In this document: one piece after another, positions 9,112-19,000 of the stretch
How the letters are laid out: every line of letters starts with the position of its first letter
How positions within the stretch are numbered: position 1 is the first letter of the stretch
Assembly: GCA_964509335.1 (NCBI GenBank)
Contig: CAZDXB010000012.1
Location: 24,089-88,088, forward strand
DNA length: 64,000 nucleotides
DNA from: CAZDXB01 sp964509335
GTDB lineage: Bacteria; Bacteroidota; Ignavibacteria; Kapaibacteriales; UBA2268
Direction: 5' to 3'
Notes under the pieces: model-generated
The model's database searches: none
The model's input: only the letters and a program-made list of their open reading frames with translations
What the model was told of the DNA's origin: nothing
Translations under genes and position numbers: made by a program

Positions 9112-10041
9112 ATGATACGCAAAGTTTTAATCGCGATAATCTACGTAATCGTTTTCGCCTTAGTCGGTATGATTGCCAAATCGCAAGAAATCGAAGCGGA
9201 CGTAGTAGTTAACGTAGAGCAACTACAGTTCGAAGCCAGAACAAACGTATCGACGATGGAAAGAGACATCGAACGCTACATCAACAACCAAGAATTTACC
9301 GATTTGGATTGGGAAGGACCGAAAATTCCCGTAAATATAACCATTTACCTTTCCGGCGGCTCAAATAACGAATACTCAGCGAAGATGTATTTGCAGTCGA
9401 TGCGTTACTTAGACGGACCCGAACCGGTGAAAACGGTAAACGTCAAATTTTTCGACGACAAATGGTCATTCGAATACGCCAGAGGAGCGAACTTGACATA
9501 CAACCAACTCAGATTCGACCCTTTTACCAGCGTGATTGACTATTATATGTTGCTCGTAATTGGATTCGATTTAGACACATACGGCGAATTAGACGGTTCG
9601 CCTTTTTTCAGCGCCGCCAGAAGAATTGTCGAACTAGGAGCTTCGAGGAACGCACAGGGATTTTCCAGACACTCCGCTCCGGGAGAATTCACTCGCTTTA
9701 ATTTGACTTCCGAATTGACAGACGCTCGCTTCAACGAATTTAGAAAGCTGGTATTCGCTTTCTTCGTGGACGGGTTGGATATGCTCGCCTTCGATAGTGA
9801 AAAAGCTCTAACTAACCTAAAAGACATTTTCTATTATATGGCGCAGTTTAAGAAAAATAAATTGGTTGAATCAAGCGTTTTGATGCAATTATTCTTCGAC
9901 TCGCAAGCGCAAAAAATAGCTACAATATTCAACGGGCACGAAGACGAAGAAGTATTTCAAACTCTGAAATATATGGACCCGAGCAATTCCACTCTATACG
10001 ACCAAGCAAAAGCGGGCGAATTCACGAGACGAAAAAAATAA
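9112..10041 (+). CDS. porD: DUF4835 protein, PorD-like T9SS component
   Basis: The 309-residue product has a signal peptide (ending near IAKSQ) and the DUF4835 pattern: EADVVVNVEQL at the start of the mature protein, a short NNQEFTDLDW element near residue 58, and a YYMLLVIGFDLDTYG block near residue 145. The family includes PorD, needed for type IX secretion in Porphyromonas; its biochemical role is not settled. In many Bacteroidota porD lies near coaBC and recN, which are not seen here. It diverges from the PorV/PorQ-like gene across 85 bases, and several T9SS cargo genes lie further along the window, consistent with a working system. Confidence 0.82.
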   Translation: MIRKVLIAIIYVIVFALVGMIAKSQEIEADVVVNVEQLQFEARTNVSTMERDIERYINNQEFTDLDWEGPKIPVNITIYLSGGSNNEYSAKMYLQSMRYLDGPEPVKTVNVKFFDDKWSFEYARGANLTYNQLRFDPFTSVIDYYMLLVIGFDLDTYGELDGSPFFSAARRIVELGASRNAQGFSRHSAPGEFTRFNLTSELTDARFNEFRKLVFAFFVDGLDMLAFDSEKALTNLKDIFYYMAQFKKNKLVESSVLMQLFFDSQAQKIATIFNGHEDEEVFQTLKYMDPSNSTLYDQAKAGEFTRRKK

Positions 10042-10045
10042 TCCG

Positions 10046-10720
10046 TCAATTAATATGGTATCTTAAAAGTTTCCAATCGCATTGGATAACTTCGTTTGAA
10101 AATCTATAGACTTCGTTTTTATTAACAAGTCCGATATTTGGACTCAGCCAAATTCTACTTCGAACCTCTAAGTTACGATTAGAATCGTTGATTAATACTT
10201 GAAAGCCAATTGCTTCGCGCTCTTCTCCCGCCGCCGTTATTGTCTTTTCGTCAAGCCTGCTGGCGGTAACGGTGATGTTTTCGTCCTCAAGAACTACCCA
10301 AGAATCGTTTTGAATATTTCCAAAAAGAATCCATCTTTTGGAATAACCGGGACCAAACGATTTATAAGCGTATAAATTTAAATCCTCCAAAGCGTAATAG
10401 TTGCTCGATACGCCCAATTCCTTCCCGGTATTTTTATCTAAAGAATATTCCAAAATTTTTATCGCTGTTTTGCCGTCGATATTTTCGGGTTCGGCGACAA
10501 CAAAAGAATCAATCGACATTACTACTTTGTTATTGCTGTTAGAATCAAGCTCGGATTTTTCAAAAATCCAATATGAGCCGGTCGTCGCGGGAAAATAATC
10601 CGACAGAACAGCGTTGGAACCATTATCGTCGCCGTTCGTGGAATTATCGGAACTCCCTCCGCAAGAAAATATCAAACCGGTTATAATAGCGGAATAAAGA
10701 AAAAGCTTTTTAAGATTCAT
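10046..10720 (-). CDS. Lipoprotein of unknown function
   Basis: This is a 224-residue protein with a clear lipoprotein signal: basic MNLKK, a hydrophobic stretch and the lipobox LIFSC at residues 16-20. A Ser/Asn/Gly/Asp-rich linker follows (residues 21-36), and then a mainly beta globular part starting DYFPATTGSYWIFE. That opening resembles many uncharacterised FCB lipoproteins that begin with a YFP...GxxW pattern. Its stop lies 4 bases from the end of the convergent porD-like gene. I recognise no enzyme motif. Confidence 0.75.
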   Translation of the reverse strand: MNLKKLFLYSAIITGLIFSCGGSSDNSTNGDDNGSNAVLSDYFPATTGSYWIFEKSELDSNSNNKVVMSIDSFVVAEPENIDGKTAIKILEYSLDKNTGKELGVSSNYYALEDLNLYAYKSFGPGYSKRWILFGNIQNDSWVVLEDENITVTASRLDEKTITAAGEEREAIGFQVLINDSNRNLEVRSRIWLSPNIGLVNKNEVYRFSNEVIQCDWKLLRYHIN

Positions 10721-10845
10721 ATCGACGCTCCGAAATTGTTAATCATTCATTAACAAAGTTAATAAAAAGACAGATTTACTCAAATATAAAACTACCGGAA
10801 TTAATAATAAACTTCTATTTGAGAACGAAAAGAAAAAAAATATAA

Positions 10846-10881
10846 AAATCCTTCGTCCAATTTCAGAACGAAGGATTTTAA
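10846..10881 (-). terminator. Rho-independent terminator after korC
   Basis: An inverted repeat pairs AAATCCTTCGT with ACGAAGGATTT around a ten-base loop. Read on the minus strand, the hairpin is followed by a T-rich run at about 10830-10848. It lies about 90 bases downstream of korC and is oriented to end the kor transcript. Confidence 0.8.
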
Positions 10882-10970
10882 AAGATAATACTTCTATAAA
10901 GCGGTTGTTGATTTATCTTCAAGCGCGATTATAATAAGCGCAAGGAAAGAATCAACGCTTTCCAGTCTAT

Positions 10971-11507
10971 TTATTTAATATGACTAGCTCCCGCTTCGAA
11001 AGCCTTCTTATTCAACGGTATCAATTTATGATGCCTTTTGGGCAGCACTTCGGCTAAAGCTTCCATTACGGAATCGACTTTTACGGTCTTTCTCGCGGCT
11101 ATAAAAGCTCCGAGAATAACCATATTGAGAACTTTTGTATTCTTCAGCTTTAACGCCTCGTCGCTACCCGGTATAGCGTAAACGGTTATATCGTCCCTTT
11201 TCGGCGGATTTAAAATATTCGAGCTATCGTACATAATCGAACCGCCGGGACGGATTTTACTCTCGAATTTATCTAACGACGGCTGATTCAAAGCCACAAC
11301 CGTATCGAAAGTAGAAATTATCGGCGAGCTAATCAACGAATCGGAAACAATAGTTATACAATTCGCCGTGCCTCCTCTCATTTCCGGTCCGTAAGATGGC
11401 ATCCAGCAAACTTCTTTACCCTCAATCATTCCAGCGTACGCAAGCATCATTCCCATAGAAAGAACGCCTTGCCCTCCAAATCCTGCAAAAATTGCTTCTT
11501 CGCTCAT
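10971..11507 (-). CDS. korC: 2-oxoacid:ferredoxin oxidoreductase gamma subunit
   Basis: The 178-residue product starts with the gamma-subunit signature FAGFGGQGVLSMG and continues with SYGPEMRGGTANC. In the four-subunit enzyme it helps position coenzyme A while the alpha/beta subunits oxidatively decarboxylate a 2-oxoacid and pass electrons to ferredoxin. It starts 1 base after korB ends and is the last gene of the korD-A-B-C run. The true substrate could be 2-oxoglutarate or a branched-chain 2-oxoacid (Vor type); sequence motifs alone do not decide. Confidence 0.9.
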   Translation of the reverse strand: MSEEAIFAGFGGQGVLSMGMMLAYAGMIEGKEVCWMPSYGPEMRGGTANCITIVSDSLISSPIISTFDTVVALNQPSLDKFESKIRPGGSIMYDSSNILNPPKRDDITVYAIPGSDEALKLKNTKVLNMVILGAFIAARKTVKVDSVMEALAEVLPKRHHKLIPLNKKAFEAGASHIK

Positions 11508-11508
11508 A

Positions 11509-12315
11509 TTATTTCTCCTCCGGTACTTTTAAATCTCCAAGCGGATAAAAAGGCAACATTTTTTCTTCGACGTAATGATTCGCTTCGATAGGGTCCATTC
11601 TCCAAGCCGAAGTGCAGTTAGAAACAACTTCGACCAAACAAGTTCCCATTTCTTTTTCCTGATATTTGAAAGCTTTCTTAAAAGCCTTTTTCAGTTTTCT
11701 TACGTTTGCGGTTTTATGAACCGAATGCCTCGTAACGTAGCAAGTCCCCGGCAAAGTGGCGGCTATATCCGTCATCTTAACCGGATGCCCCTGCTCCTTA
11801 ATATTTCTTCCGTAAGGCGAAGTCGTAGAGAACATTCCTTCCAAAGTGGTAGGAGCCATCTGTCCCCCAGTCATACCGTAAATGCCGTTATTAATAAATA
11901 CAATCAAAAAATTCTCGCCGCGGTTGCAAGCGTGCAATGTTTCGTTGCCTCCTATAGCGGCTAAATCTCCGTCGCCCTGATAAGTAAACACGAATCTATC
12001 GGGCAACACTCTTTTTATCCCCGTAGCTACGGCGCAAGCTCTGCCGTGAGCCGCTTCCTGCATATCCACGTTCATATAGTGATAAGCGAAAACGGAACAA
12101 CCAACGGGAGCTATACCTACGGTTTTATTTTGTATATCTAATTCTTCGACCGCTTCCATCAAAACTCTGTGAGCTACTCCGTGTCCGCATCCCGGACAAT
12201 AATGTAGCTCGCGATCGGTAAGCGTCGAGGGCCTTTTGTAAACGAGGTATTCGTCTTTGCGAATCTCATCTTTCGCAAAAGGTTCTTTATCTTTTGTAGC
12301 GGTATTTTCGCTCAT
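11509..12315 (-). CDS. korB: 2-oxoacid:ferredoxin oxidoreductase beta subunit (TPP-binding)
   Basis: The 268-residue subunit holds thiamine diphosphate. HYCPGCGHGVAHRV near residue 38 and YQGDGDLAAIGGNE near residue 113 are the TPP/Mg-binding elements, followed by FINNGIYGMTGGQ. The start codon overlaps the korA stop by one base (TAATG), so coupled translation is likely. The size and the absence of extra cysteine-rich ends fit the small beta subunit of four-subunit Kor/Vor enzymes rather than one-piece pyruvate:ferredoxin oxidoreductase. Confidence 0.92.
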   Translation of the reverse strand: MSENTATKDKEPFAKDEIRKDEYLVYKRPSTLTDRELHYCPGCGHGVAHRVLMEAVEELDIQNKTVGIAPVGCSVFAYHYMNVDMQEAAHGRACAVATGIKRVLPDRFVFTYQGDGDLAAIGGNETLHACNRGENFLIVFINNGIYGMTGGQMAPTTLEGMFSTTSPYGRNIKEQGHPVKMTDIAATLPGTCYVTRHSVHKTANVRKLKKAFKKAFKYQEKEMGTCLVEVVSNCTSAWRMDPIEANHYVEEKMLPFYPLGDLKVPEEK

Positions 12316-13388
12316 TATTTACCTCCCTTAATAAATTTCTCTTCAAAATAATCGACAATTTCGTCCGGCGAAGGAATCATTCCGCCGGTTCTCCCGTAAA
12401 ATTCAACGGGGACTTGTCCTCTTACGGCTAATTGAACGTCCTGAACCATTTGTCCGGCGTTCATTTCTACGTCTAAAATTCCCTTCACTTTATCGCATAA
12501 ATCTTCGTAAACTTTGAAAGGGAAAGGATAAATGCTTATCGGTCTCACTAATCCAACCTTATGACCTCTTTCCCTCGCCATTTCCATCGCTTTCATACAA
12601 ATGCGAGCGCCTAAACCGTAACCCGTAAATATATAATCCGCGTCCTCGATATCCTGAGTTTTATATCTTACTTCATTCTTTTCAATCTCTCTGTATTTCT
12701 TTTGCAATTTTTTATTGACTTCCTCCATCTCTTCTGGCTGAATAAACAGCGAAGTCAATATTCTTCTTTCCTTGTCGTCGGGCTTTCCTGTTGTCGCCCA
12801 TTCCTTGTCGTCTTTTTCTCTTTCCATTTGGGGAAAGAGTTCCACTTTCTCCATCATCTGCCCCATAGCTCCGTCGGCTAATATCAGAACGGGATTTCTA
12901 TACTTCATCGCCAACTCAAATCCTTCCTTAACAAAATCGACCATTTCTTGGACGCTGGAAGGAGCTAAAGCGATAGTGTAATAGTCGCCGTGTCCGCCGC
13001 CTCGAGTCGATTGGAAATAGTCGCCTTGAGCGGGTTGTATAGTTCCTAAACCGGGACCGCCTCTGTTTACGTTGCACAACAAACAGGGGATTTCGGCTCC
13101 GGCTATATAAGAAAGTCCTTCTTGCATTAAACTGATTCCGGGGCTTGAAGAGGTCGTCATTACTCGTTTGCCGCAACCCCCGGCTCCGTAAATCATATTT
13201 ATCGCTCCAAGTTCGCTTTCTGCCTGCAATACCGCCATTCCAGTATCTCTTTTGGGAACTTCTCTGGAAAGATATTCCAGCACTTCCGATTGCGGCGTTA
13301 TCGGATAGCCGAAATAAGCGTCGCAGCCGGCTCGTATCATTGCCTCGGCTAACGCTTCGTTCCCTTTCATTAGTTTTAATTCGCCCAT
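12315..13388 (-). CDS. korA: 2-oxoacid:ferredoxin oxidoreductase alpha subunit
   Basis: The 357-residue alpha subunit opens with KGNEALAEAMIRAGCDAYFG and PITPQSEVLEY. It then has QAESELGAINM and TSSSPGISLMQEG, the conserved catalytic-face blocks of the pyrimidine-binding half, and GGPGLGTIQPAQGD. The overall pattern is very close to proteins annotated VorB (3-methyl-2-oxobutanoate type) as well as KorA, so substrate assignment is open. An insertion-like charged segment (residues ~190-245, rich in Glu/Lys) links the two main domains. korD lies 56 bases upstream. Confidence 0.92.
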   Translation of the reverse strand: MGELKLMKGNEALAEAMIRAGCDAYFGYPITPQSEVLEYLSREVPKRDTGMAVLQAESELGAINMIYGAGGCGKRVMTTSSSPGISLMQEGLSYIAGAEIPCLLCNVNRGGPGLGTIQPAQGDYFQSTRGGGHGDYYTIALAPSSVQEMVDFVKEGFELAMKYRNPVLILADGAMGQMMEKVELFPQMEREKDDKEWATTGKPDDKERRILTSLFIQPEEMEEVNKKLQKKYREIEKNEVRYKTQDIEDADYIFTGYGLGARICMKAMEMARERGHKVGLVRPISIYPFPFKVYEDLCDKVKGILDVEMNAGQMVQDVQLAVRGQVPVEFYGRTGGMIPSPDEIVDYFEEKFIKGGK

Positions 13389-13444
13389 TTTATCTCCTTT
13401 ATCTTTTATTAAATCTTATTTAATTTCTTCCAAGATACTAAGCG

Positions 13445-13684
13445 TTATTTCTTTTTCTTTGTCTTAATAATCTTTCGGTAAACCGTAATTATTCCCTCGG
13501 GACACATTATAGCGCAGTTTGCGCATCCCGTACAACTATCGTTAACAACTACGGCGTATTGGTAACCTTTTTTATTGATTTTTTCGGCTAACGCTAAAGT
13601 ATCTTCGGGACAGGATTCTATGCAAAGCTCGCATCCTTTGCATTTATCTACGTCGATGATAACATCGCCAAGAACTTTTGCCAT
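13445..13684 (-). CDS. korD: 2-oxoacid:ferredoxin oxidoreductase ferredoxin-like subunit
   Basis: This 79-residue protein has two 4Fe-4S motifs, CKGCELCIESCP (near residue 15) and CTGCANCAIMCP (near residue 51), each in the CxxCxxCxxxC arrangement. It is the electron-transfer subunit of the Kor/Vor complex and the first gene of the kor run. A basic tail (TKKKK) ends the protein. The 159 AT-rich bases between it and the upstream binding-protein gene probably hold the kor promoter. Confidence 0.92.
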   Translation of the reverse strand: MAKVLGDVIIDVDKCKGCELCIESCPEDTLALAEKINKKGYQYAVVVNDSCTGCANCAIMCPEGIITVYRKIIKTKKKK

Positions 13685-13843
13685 TTTCCAACCTCTTTAT
13701 AATTATCATAAACTTACAATTCAAAAACAAAAAGAATACACAACTTACAAATAATTGCCAATTTTTAAAAATAATACCGAATAGAATATAGATATTTTTA
13801 CAAAAAATCAAAAAAACGGAGCGGTTTTGTAACAACTGTGTTG

Positions 13844-15064
13844 CTAAGGGTGGTATGTGATTTCTTTAGTTTCGGAATCAAAAGCAGCGACTACAGTCCA
13901 TTCGTAATTTGCCCCGCTTTTCGCAAGCGACCAAAAATCGAAATTCGCGTTTGCTATATCGCCCGCAGGATTCAATTTGGTCTCGCCAATCGCTCCAACG
14001 TAGCCATTAGCTATTTCTAGAAACTTCTCGCGAAAAGTCGCGAAATCCAGCCCTTTTGAACGCGCTAGAGTTTTCGCGCCCACCTTTAAAGCGTCGTAAG
14101 CCCCCAAAGCGTAAACCTCCGGTTGCCTTCCAATTTCCGCTTCTATTCTTTCAATCAAGCTTTCCCAATTAGAACGATAATCTTCGTCGAGACCGAAAAG
14201 CGGACAAGACAATTCAGTAGATATAGCGAACTCAGCCGCGTTTTCATTATTCAAAATATCTTTATTCAAAGCGAAAGCGGAAGCGCCGTACCATTTTACT
14301 TGGCTTAAATATTCGTATTCGGCGGCGGCTTCCAATATCTCGACGCCCTCGCCGAAGGAAATCAAGTAAACGGCAACGGAGCTGTCGCCGCGTTGCGCGA
14401 CCGCCGACTTAACGTATTCGTTCGCCCCGTTTAAAATTTGAGCAAAGTCTTCGGTGTCGGATTGGTATTCATTGAATTGCAAAAAATTCGAACCTTGACT
14501 AGTATATTTATTATAAACGGTCGATATTAAATTATTGCCCCACAAATCGTCCCTTACAATCGAGTAAACGGCGTTAATCCTCTCTGCCTCCATCATAGCG
14601 CAAATAGCATCCGCTTGGATATGGTCGCTGGGAGCGAACCGAAATATATTGTCGCCCGCTTCGGCTAATGAAGTAGCAACGCTGAACGGACTAACGACCA
14701 AAATTTCGTCGTTGTCGACAAATTCCTTTATCGCGGCGGCGGACGCGCTGCTATACGGTCCAATAATATATCTAACGCCCATATTTTTCAGTTCGATAGC
14801 CTTTTGCAGCGCCGTCGCCGTATCGGTTTCCGTGTCGAGTATAATTAACTCAATATCGCAATTAACGGAAGACTCTTTTAATTCCGCTATTGCTTCTTCT
14901 TTGGCAATATTTAACGCCGCCTCGGCGCTCTCGCCGAAAGAAGAACCGGCTCCGGTCTTCGGAAGCAGCGCGCCGATTTTGACTTTGACGTAACTTGGGG
15001 AATAGCTGTCCTCGGAACAAGACAATAAAACAAAAATCAACGCTAAAATTATTAAGAACCGCAT
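13844..15064 (-). CDS. ABC transporter substrate-binding lipoprotein (Leu/Ile/Val type)
   Basis: The 406-residue product has a lipobox VLLSC at residues 12-16, then KVKIGALLPKTGAGSSFG, the characteristic opening of the Peripla_BP_6 branched-chain amino acid/amide binding family. IGPYSSASAAAIKEF and DALKVGAKTL are further family blocks. It should be anchored on the periplasmic side of the inner membrane, binding a small amino acid-like ligand. No permease or ATPase gene is adjacent, so it may serve a distant transporter or act as a sensor. It starts 12 bases after purM and probably shares its transcript. Confidence 0.85.
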   Translation of the reverse strand: MRFLIILALIFVLLSCSEDSYSPSYVKVKIGALLPKTGAGSSFGESAEAALNIAKEEAIAELKESSVNCDIELIILDTETDTATALQKAIELKNMGVRYIIGPYSSASAAAIKEFVDNDEILVVSPFSVATSLAEAGDNIFRFAPSDHIQADAICAMMEAERINAVYSIVRDDLWGNNLISTVYNKYTSQGSNFLQFNEYQSDTEDFAQILNGANEYVKSAVAQRGDSSVAVYLISFGEGVEILEAAAEYEYLSQVKWYGASAFALNKDILNNENAAEFAISTELSCPLFGLDEDYRSNWESLIERIEAEIGRQPEVYALGAYDALKVGAKTLARSKGLDFATFREKFLEIANGYVGAIGETKLNPAGDIANANFDFWSLAKSGANYEWTVVAAFDSETKEITYHP

Positions 15065-15076
15065 TGTTATAACCTT

Positions 15077-16072
15077 TTATGAACTAACAATCTCGCCGAC
15101 GACCACGGGCTTTTCGCTCGAGCAAGCTCTTATTATCTCGTCGGTTTTTTCTTTATCAGCTATCAAAATCATTCCGACTCCCATATTAAACGTCCTCCTC
15201 ATTTCCTTTTCTTCAACCTCTCCCCAATCTTTTATCAATCTAAATATAGGCGGAACTTCCCAAGAGTTCCAATCTATTTTCATATCTACGCCTTTCGGGA
15301 GAATTCTGCCGGTGTTGCCGACAATACCGCCGCCGGTGATATGAGATATTCCCTTAACAAGCCCTTTTTTAATCAACGGATACACGGTTTTATAATATGA
15401 TTTATGGACGGCTAATAACTCTTCGCCGAGCGTTTTGCCTAAAGAATCGATATAATCGCCTACTTTACGCTCTTTAAGCAGGACGGCTCTCGCCAGAGAA
15501 TAACCGTTGGTATGCAAACCGTTCGACGGAAAGCCAATCATAAAGTCGCCGGCTTTTATATCTTTGCCGTTCACGATTTCTTTTTTATCGACGACGCCTA
15601 CAACGGTTCCGGAAATATCGTATTCGCCTTCCTCGTAAATCGAAGGCATTTCCGCCGTCTCGCCGCCAATAAGAGCGCAACCGTTCTCTTTACAAGCGGT
15701 AGCGAAACCTTCGATAACTTTTTCGGCAACGCCTGAAACTAACTTCCCGACCGAAAAATAATCCAAAAAGAAAAGCGGCTTCGCGCCGCAACTCAAAATA
15801 TCGTTCACGCAATGATTTACTAAACATTGCCCCACCGTGTTGTGAACCCCCGTCGCGAAAGCTATCTTTAACTTTGTGCCTACGCCGTCAACGCTCGAAA
15901 CTAATACCGGCTGTTTGTAGTCGCCGAAATTAGCTTCGTAAAATCCGCCGAATAAACCAATATCCGTCAATACGTTCTCGTTAAAAGTCGAGCGAATTAA
16001 AGGTTTAATATTCTTTACAACCTCGTCTCCCGCTTCGATATCGACGCCTGAATCTTTATAAGTAATTCCCAT
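15077..16072 (-). CDS. purM: Phosphoribosylformylglycinamidine cyclo-ligase (AIR synthetase)
   Basis: PurM converts FGAM to aminoimidazole ribotide with ATP in purine synthesis. The 331-residue length fits. Motifs include YKDSGVDIEAGD at the start, SSVDGVGTKLKIA near residue 60, NDILSCGAKPLFFLDY and the GGETAEMPSIY block near residue 137. It begins 2 bases after the giant activase gene and is followed after 12 bases by the binding lipoprotein, so it sits inside a mixed-function transcript instead of a pur cluster. Confidence 0.95.
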   Translation of the reverse strand: MGITYKDSGVDIEAGDEVVKNIKPLIRSTFNENVLTDIGLFGGFYEANFGDYKQPVLVSSVDGVGTKLKIAFATGVHNTVGQCLVNHCVNDILSCGAKPLFFLDYFSVGKLVSGVAEKVIEGFATACKENGCALIGGETAEMPSIYEEGEYDISGTVVGVVDKKEIVNGKDIKAGDFMIGFPSNGLHTNGYSLARAVLLKERKVGDYIDSLGKTLGEELLAVHKSYYKTVYPLIKKGLVKGISHITGGGIVGNTGRILPKGVDMKIDWNSWEVPPIFRLIKDWGEVEEKEMRRTFNMGVGMILIADKEKTDEIIRACSSEKPVVVGEIVSS

Positions 16073-16074
16073 AG

Positions 16075-19000
16075 TTAAGTCTTTATTTTATTGAAAATAT
16101 TTAGTTTCTTAAATAAACCCGCCTTTGCTTTGCCGTTAGTCTTATCCGAATTCATAAGCCTCGCCACTCTGTCGGCTTGCAACGCGAAAGTTTCCAATCT
16201 AGCCTCAATAACCTGCGGATAGACGTTGCCGTCGGTCTCAATCGTTAAGAACGGCAGATTCATCGAACCTTTATAGATTTCCGGTAGGCGATAATTAGAA
16301 TTGTTTAACTTCATCGCCTCTTCTTTATTTCTCATCTTCATATTCGGCAAAGCCACCGACTCTGAAAATCTCGTCGGCATACAACCGAAAGGACCTAAGT
16401 TAATAATTCCGCAATACTTGTGAAGCGTTTCGTAAAAATAAGTTCCCAAAGTCAATCCCGGCTCGCCTTTAACTTCATAAGGAATTATATGCTTACTGTG
16501 CTTCAACAAAGGCTCTACTTCGGTTTTCTCATATTCATAATAGCCGGTTTTCTCCAAAATCTTCTTGATTTTCTTCTCGGCTCCGCGCATATACCTTTGT
16601 CGAATAAACTGCTCGGTCTTCTTAGCTATCGACTTGTCCGGCTCAATCAAATTCAGCTTGATAAGATAATCAATATAATAAATCCACTCGGTTATATACG
16701 CCGTGCTGACAATAAATCCTTTTTTCGCGAAAACTTTGTTAAGCCACCTATGCGAAAAATCGTCGCTTCTTACATAAATCTCGCCCAGCAAAGCGATATA
16801 TTTCGAATCTTCAATTTTCCGTTTTGCAGGAACTTTTTTATTAATCGCTTCGGCGAAATTTTCCAATAGTCTGTAGAATTTATTAACGTCGGTATCCAAA
16901 TTCCTCTCAACTTTTTCAAACTCCTCGAAAAAAATCTTCAATCCGTAATCAGGGTCGGCGGCGTTAGCCATAATCGCCGAACGAATATCGTCCATTACGT
17001 CGGAAGCTAAGAGCGTCAAAATCCCGTATTTGGCGAAATCCGAACCTAAACCCGCGTAACCGTCGTCGGTCATTAATATAAAAGAAGCTACGTTACTTAA
17101 CTTTTTCCTTTTAATTACGTTCTCGATTAATTCGTGGTAAAGTCCGAGCCTACAACTTCCCGCGCTTTTGACGTTGAACAAAGCTATATATTCCTCGCCG
17201 TCCCATCTGTTTTCAATATAATCGAGAAGCGAGCCGACCAATAAAATAAGCGGCAAGCACTCCTTGCCGGTTAAATTCGCTCTGCCGTATTTTAGTATTT
17301 CTGAATTGCCCTCGGGCAGCGCTTCGGCGTTGAAGCCCATCGCTCGCATTGTGGAAGCGAACAATCTCGACGATAAATCCCCCATAGACGGCACTAAGAC
17401 TTTAACTCGCTTGTCGGTAAGCGGTATTTTCTCGCCGTCGGAAGTAATAAAAACGCTCTTTCCGCCTTCAGGCAAAACTTGAGCGATTTGAAATTCGTCC
17501 TCGTCAACTTTTATATCTTTCGATTGAACTTTCCGATAATTCTTAATAATATCGAGAGCGGCGTCGATTCTAGTGTTTATTCCCGCGTCCGCCGTATGTC
17601 CGTCAAGCTCTAAAGTCAGCGACGGCTTCACGCCCATTAACGTTCTAAACGGCGTCATAATCATCGAATCGGGTCCGCAGGAAAAATTAGTGATATACGT
17701 TCCAAAAAGCTGGGGATGCCTCTTTATGATTTTCGCCGCTTTCATAATTTTCTTGCCGCCTTCCCAATACATTTCACCGTCTATTGTCTCGTTCCGATAG
17801 TCGAACATATCCAAAGGCAAAACGTAAACGCCGCGAGAAGCGAACTTCTGCGGTATGTTTTTGTTGGCGGTATCGGTGTATGAATTGTAAGTCCTACCGA
17901 AAATAACTATGGCGTATTTATCGGGATTCTTTTCCAAATACTCCAAAAAACGCGTCCCAATTGAGAACAGCTTTTCCCTAAACTCATTTTGCTTTTTAAC
18001 GGCGTATCTATAAGATTCGCGGGCTTTCTTTGCGTCCTTAACTCCAAGTTCTTTAGCTACTTCGATAAATTTATCTTCTTCAGCGTCAAAACCCGAAGCG
18101 AAATTCAATTTTGGCGAAATCCATTTGTCGTCCAAATCATAATCTTTGTAAGCCTCTCTTAAAAAATACGGCTCGGAAATTACAAAAACGCAAGTGGCGT
18201 TGTTGTCAATTCTGTAATGCTCTTCTTTGTTTACGTGCATTTCCAAAATATTCGGAACGAAAAGATAATCGGTGTCTTTCCTCAATAAATCTTGGAACAT
18301 ACACAAAGACAATTGACCGGGATAGCAAAAAGACGTCGCTTCTCTCTCCAACCCGTCGTCGTCCGGTCCGTCGGGAAGGACGACTTTAAAGCCTAGCTTA
18401 GTAAAAAAGTTGTAATATAGAGGATACAAATTATAGGTATGAAAAGATAGATTTATTCCTACCGTTTTGGCGTCTTCCGGCAAATCGGCGGGCGGAGCGT
18501 ATTTACCGAACAATAATCTCTGCCTCTTTTTAACGAAATCGTAATCTTCGGCGTTAATATTCGCTTTAGACTTAACGCCGTAATATTTATCGCAAGCCCC
18601 GCCGAAAGGATAAGTCTTACCCTCGATTACAATCCTGTTTACTTCGCACCCCAAATCGCACTTTTCTTTTCCGCCCGGACAAATAAACGGCTTCTTATAC
18701 TTAACTTCTCTTTCTAACAACTCTTTTAAGTCGAACTCCTTTTTATCCAATAATCCAAGCTCGATTTTCTCTTTTACTTCCAGAGCCACTCCGAAAGCGC
18801 CCATCAAACCCGGGTCGGGCGGCACGATAATCTCTTTTTCGGTCAAAGCCGCCATAGCGATTGGAACGGCTTTATTGTAGCAAACGCCGCCTTGCATAAA
18901 TATCTTGTCGCCGACGGGTCTGTTGCCCTTCACTCTATTAACGTAATTCAAGCAAATTGAATAAACGAGACCGGCGACGATATCTTCGGTCGATATATTT

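Noticed and set aside
15512..15736. A plus-strand frame inside purM.
   Set aside because: Shadow of purM in another frame with no independent support.
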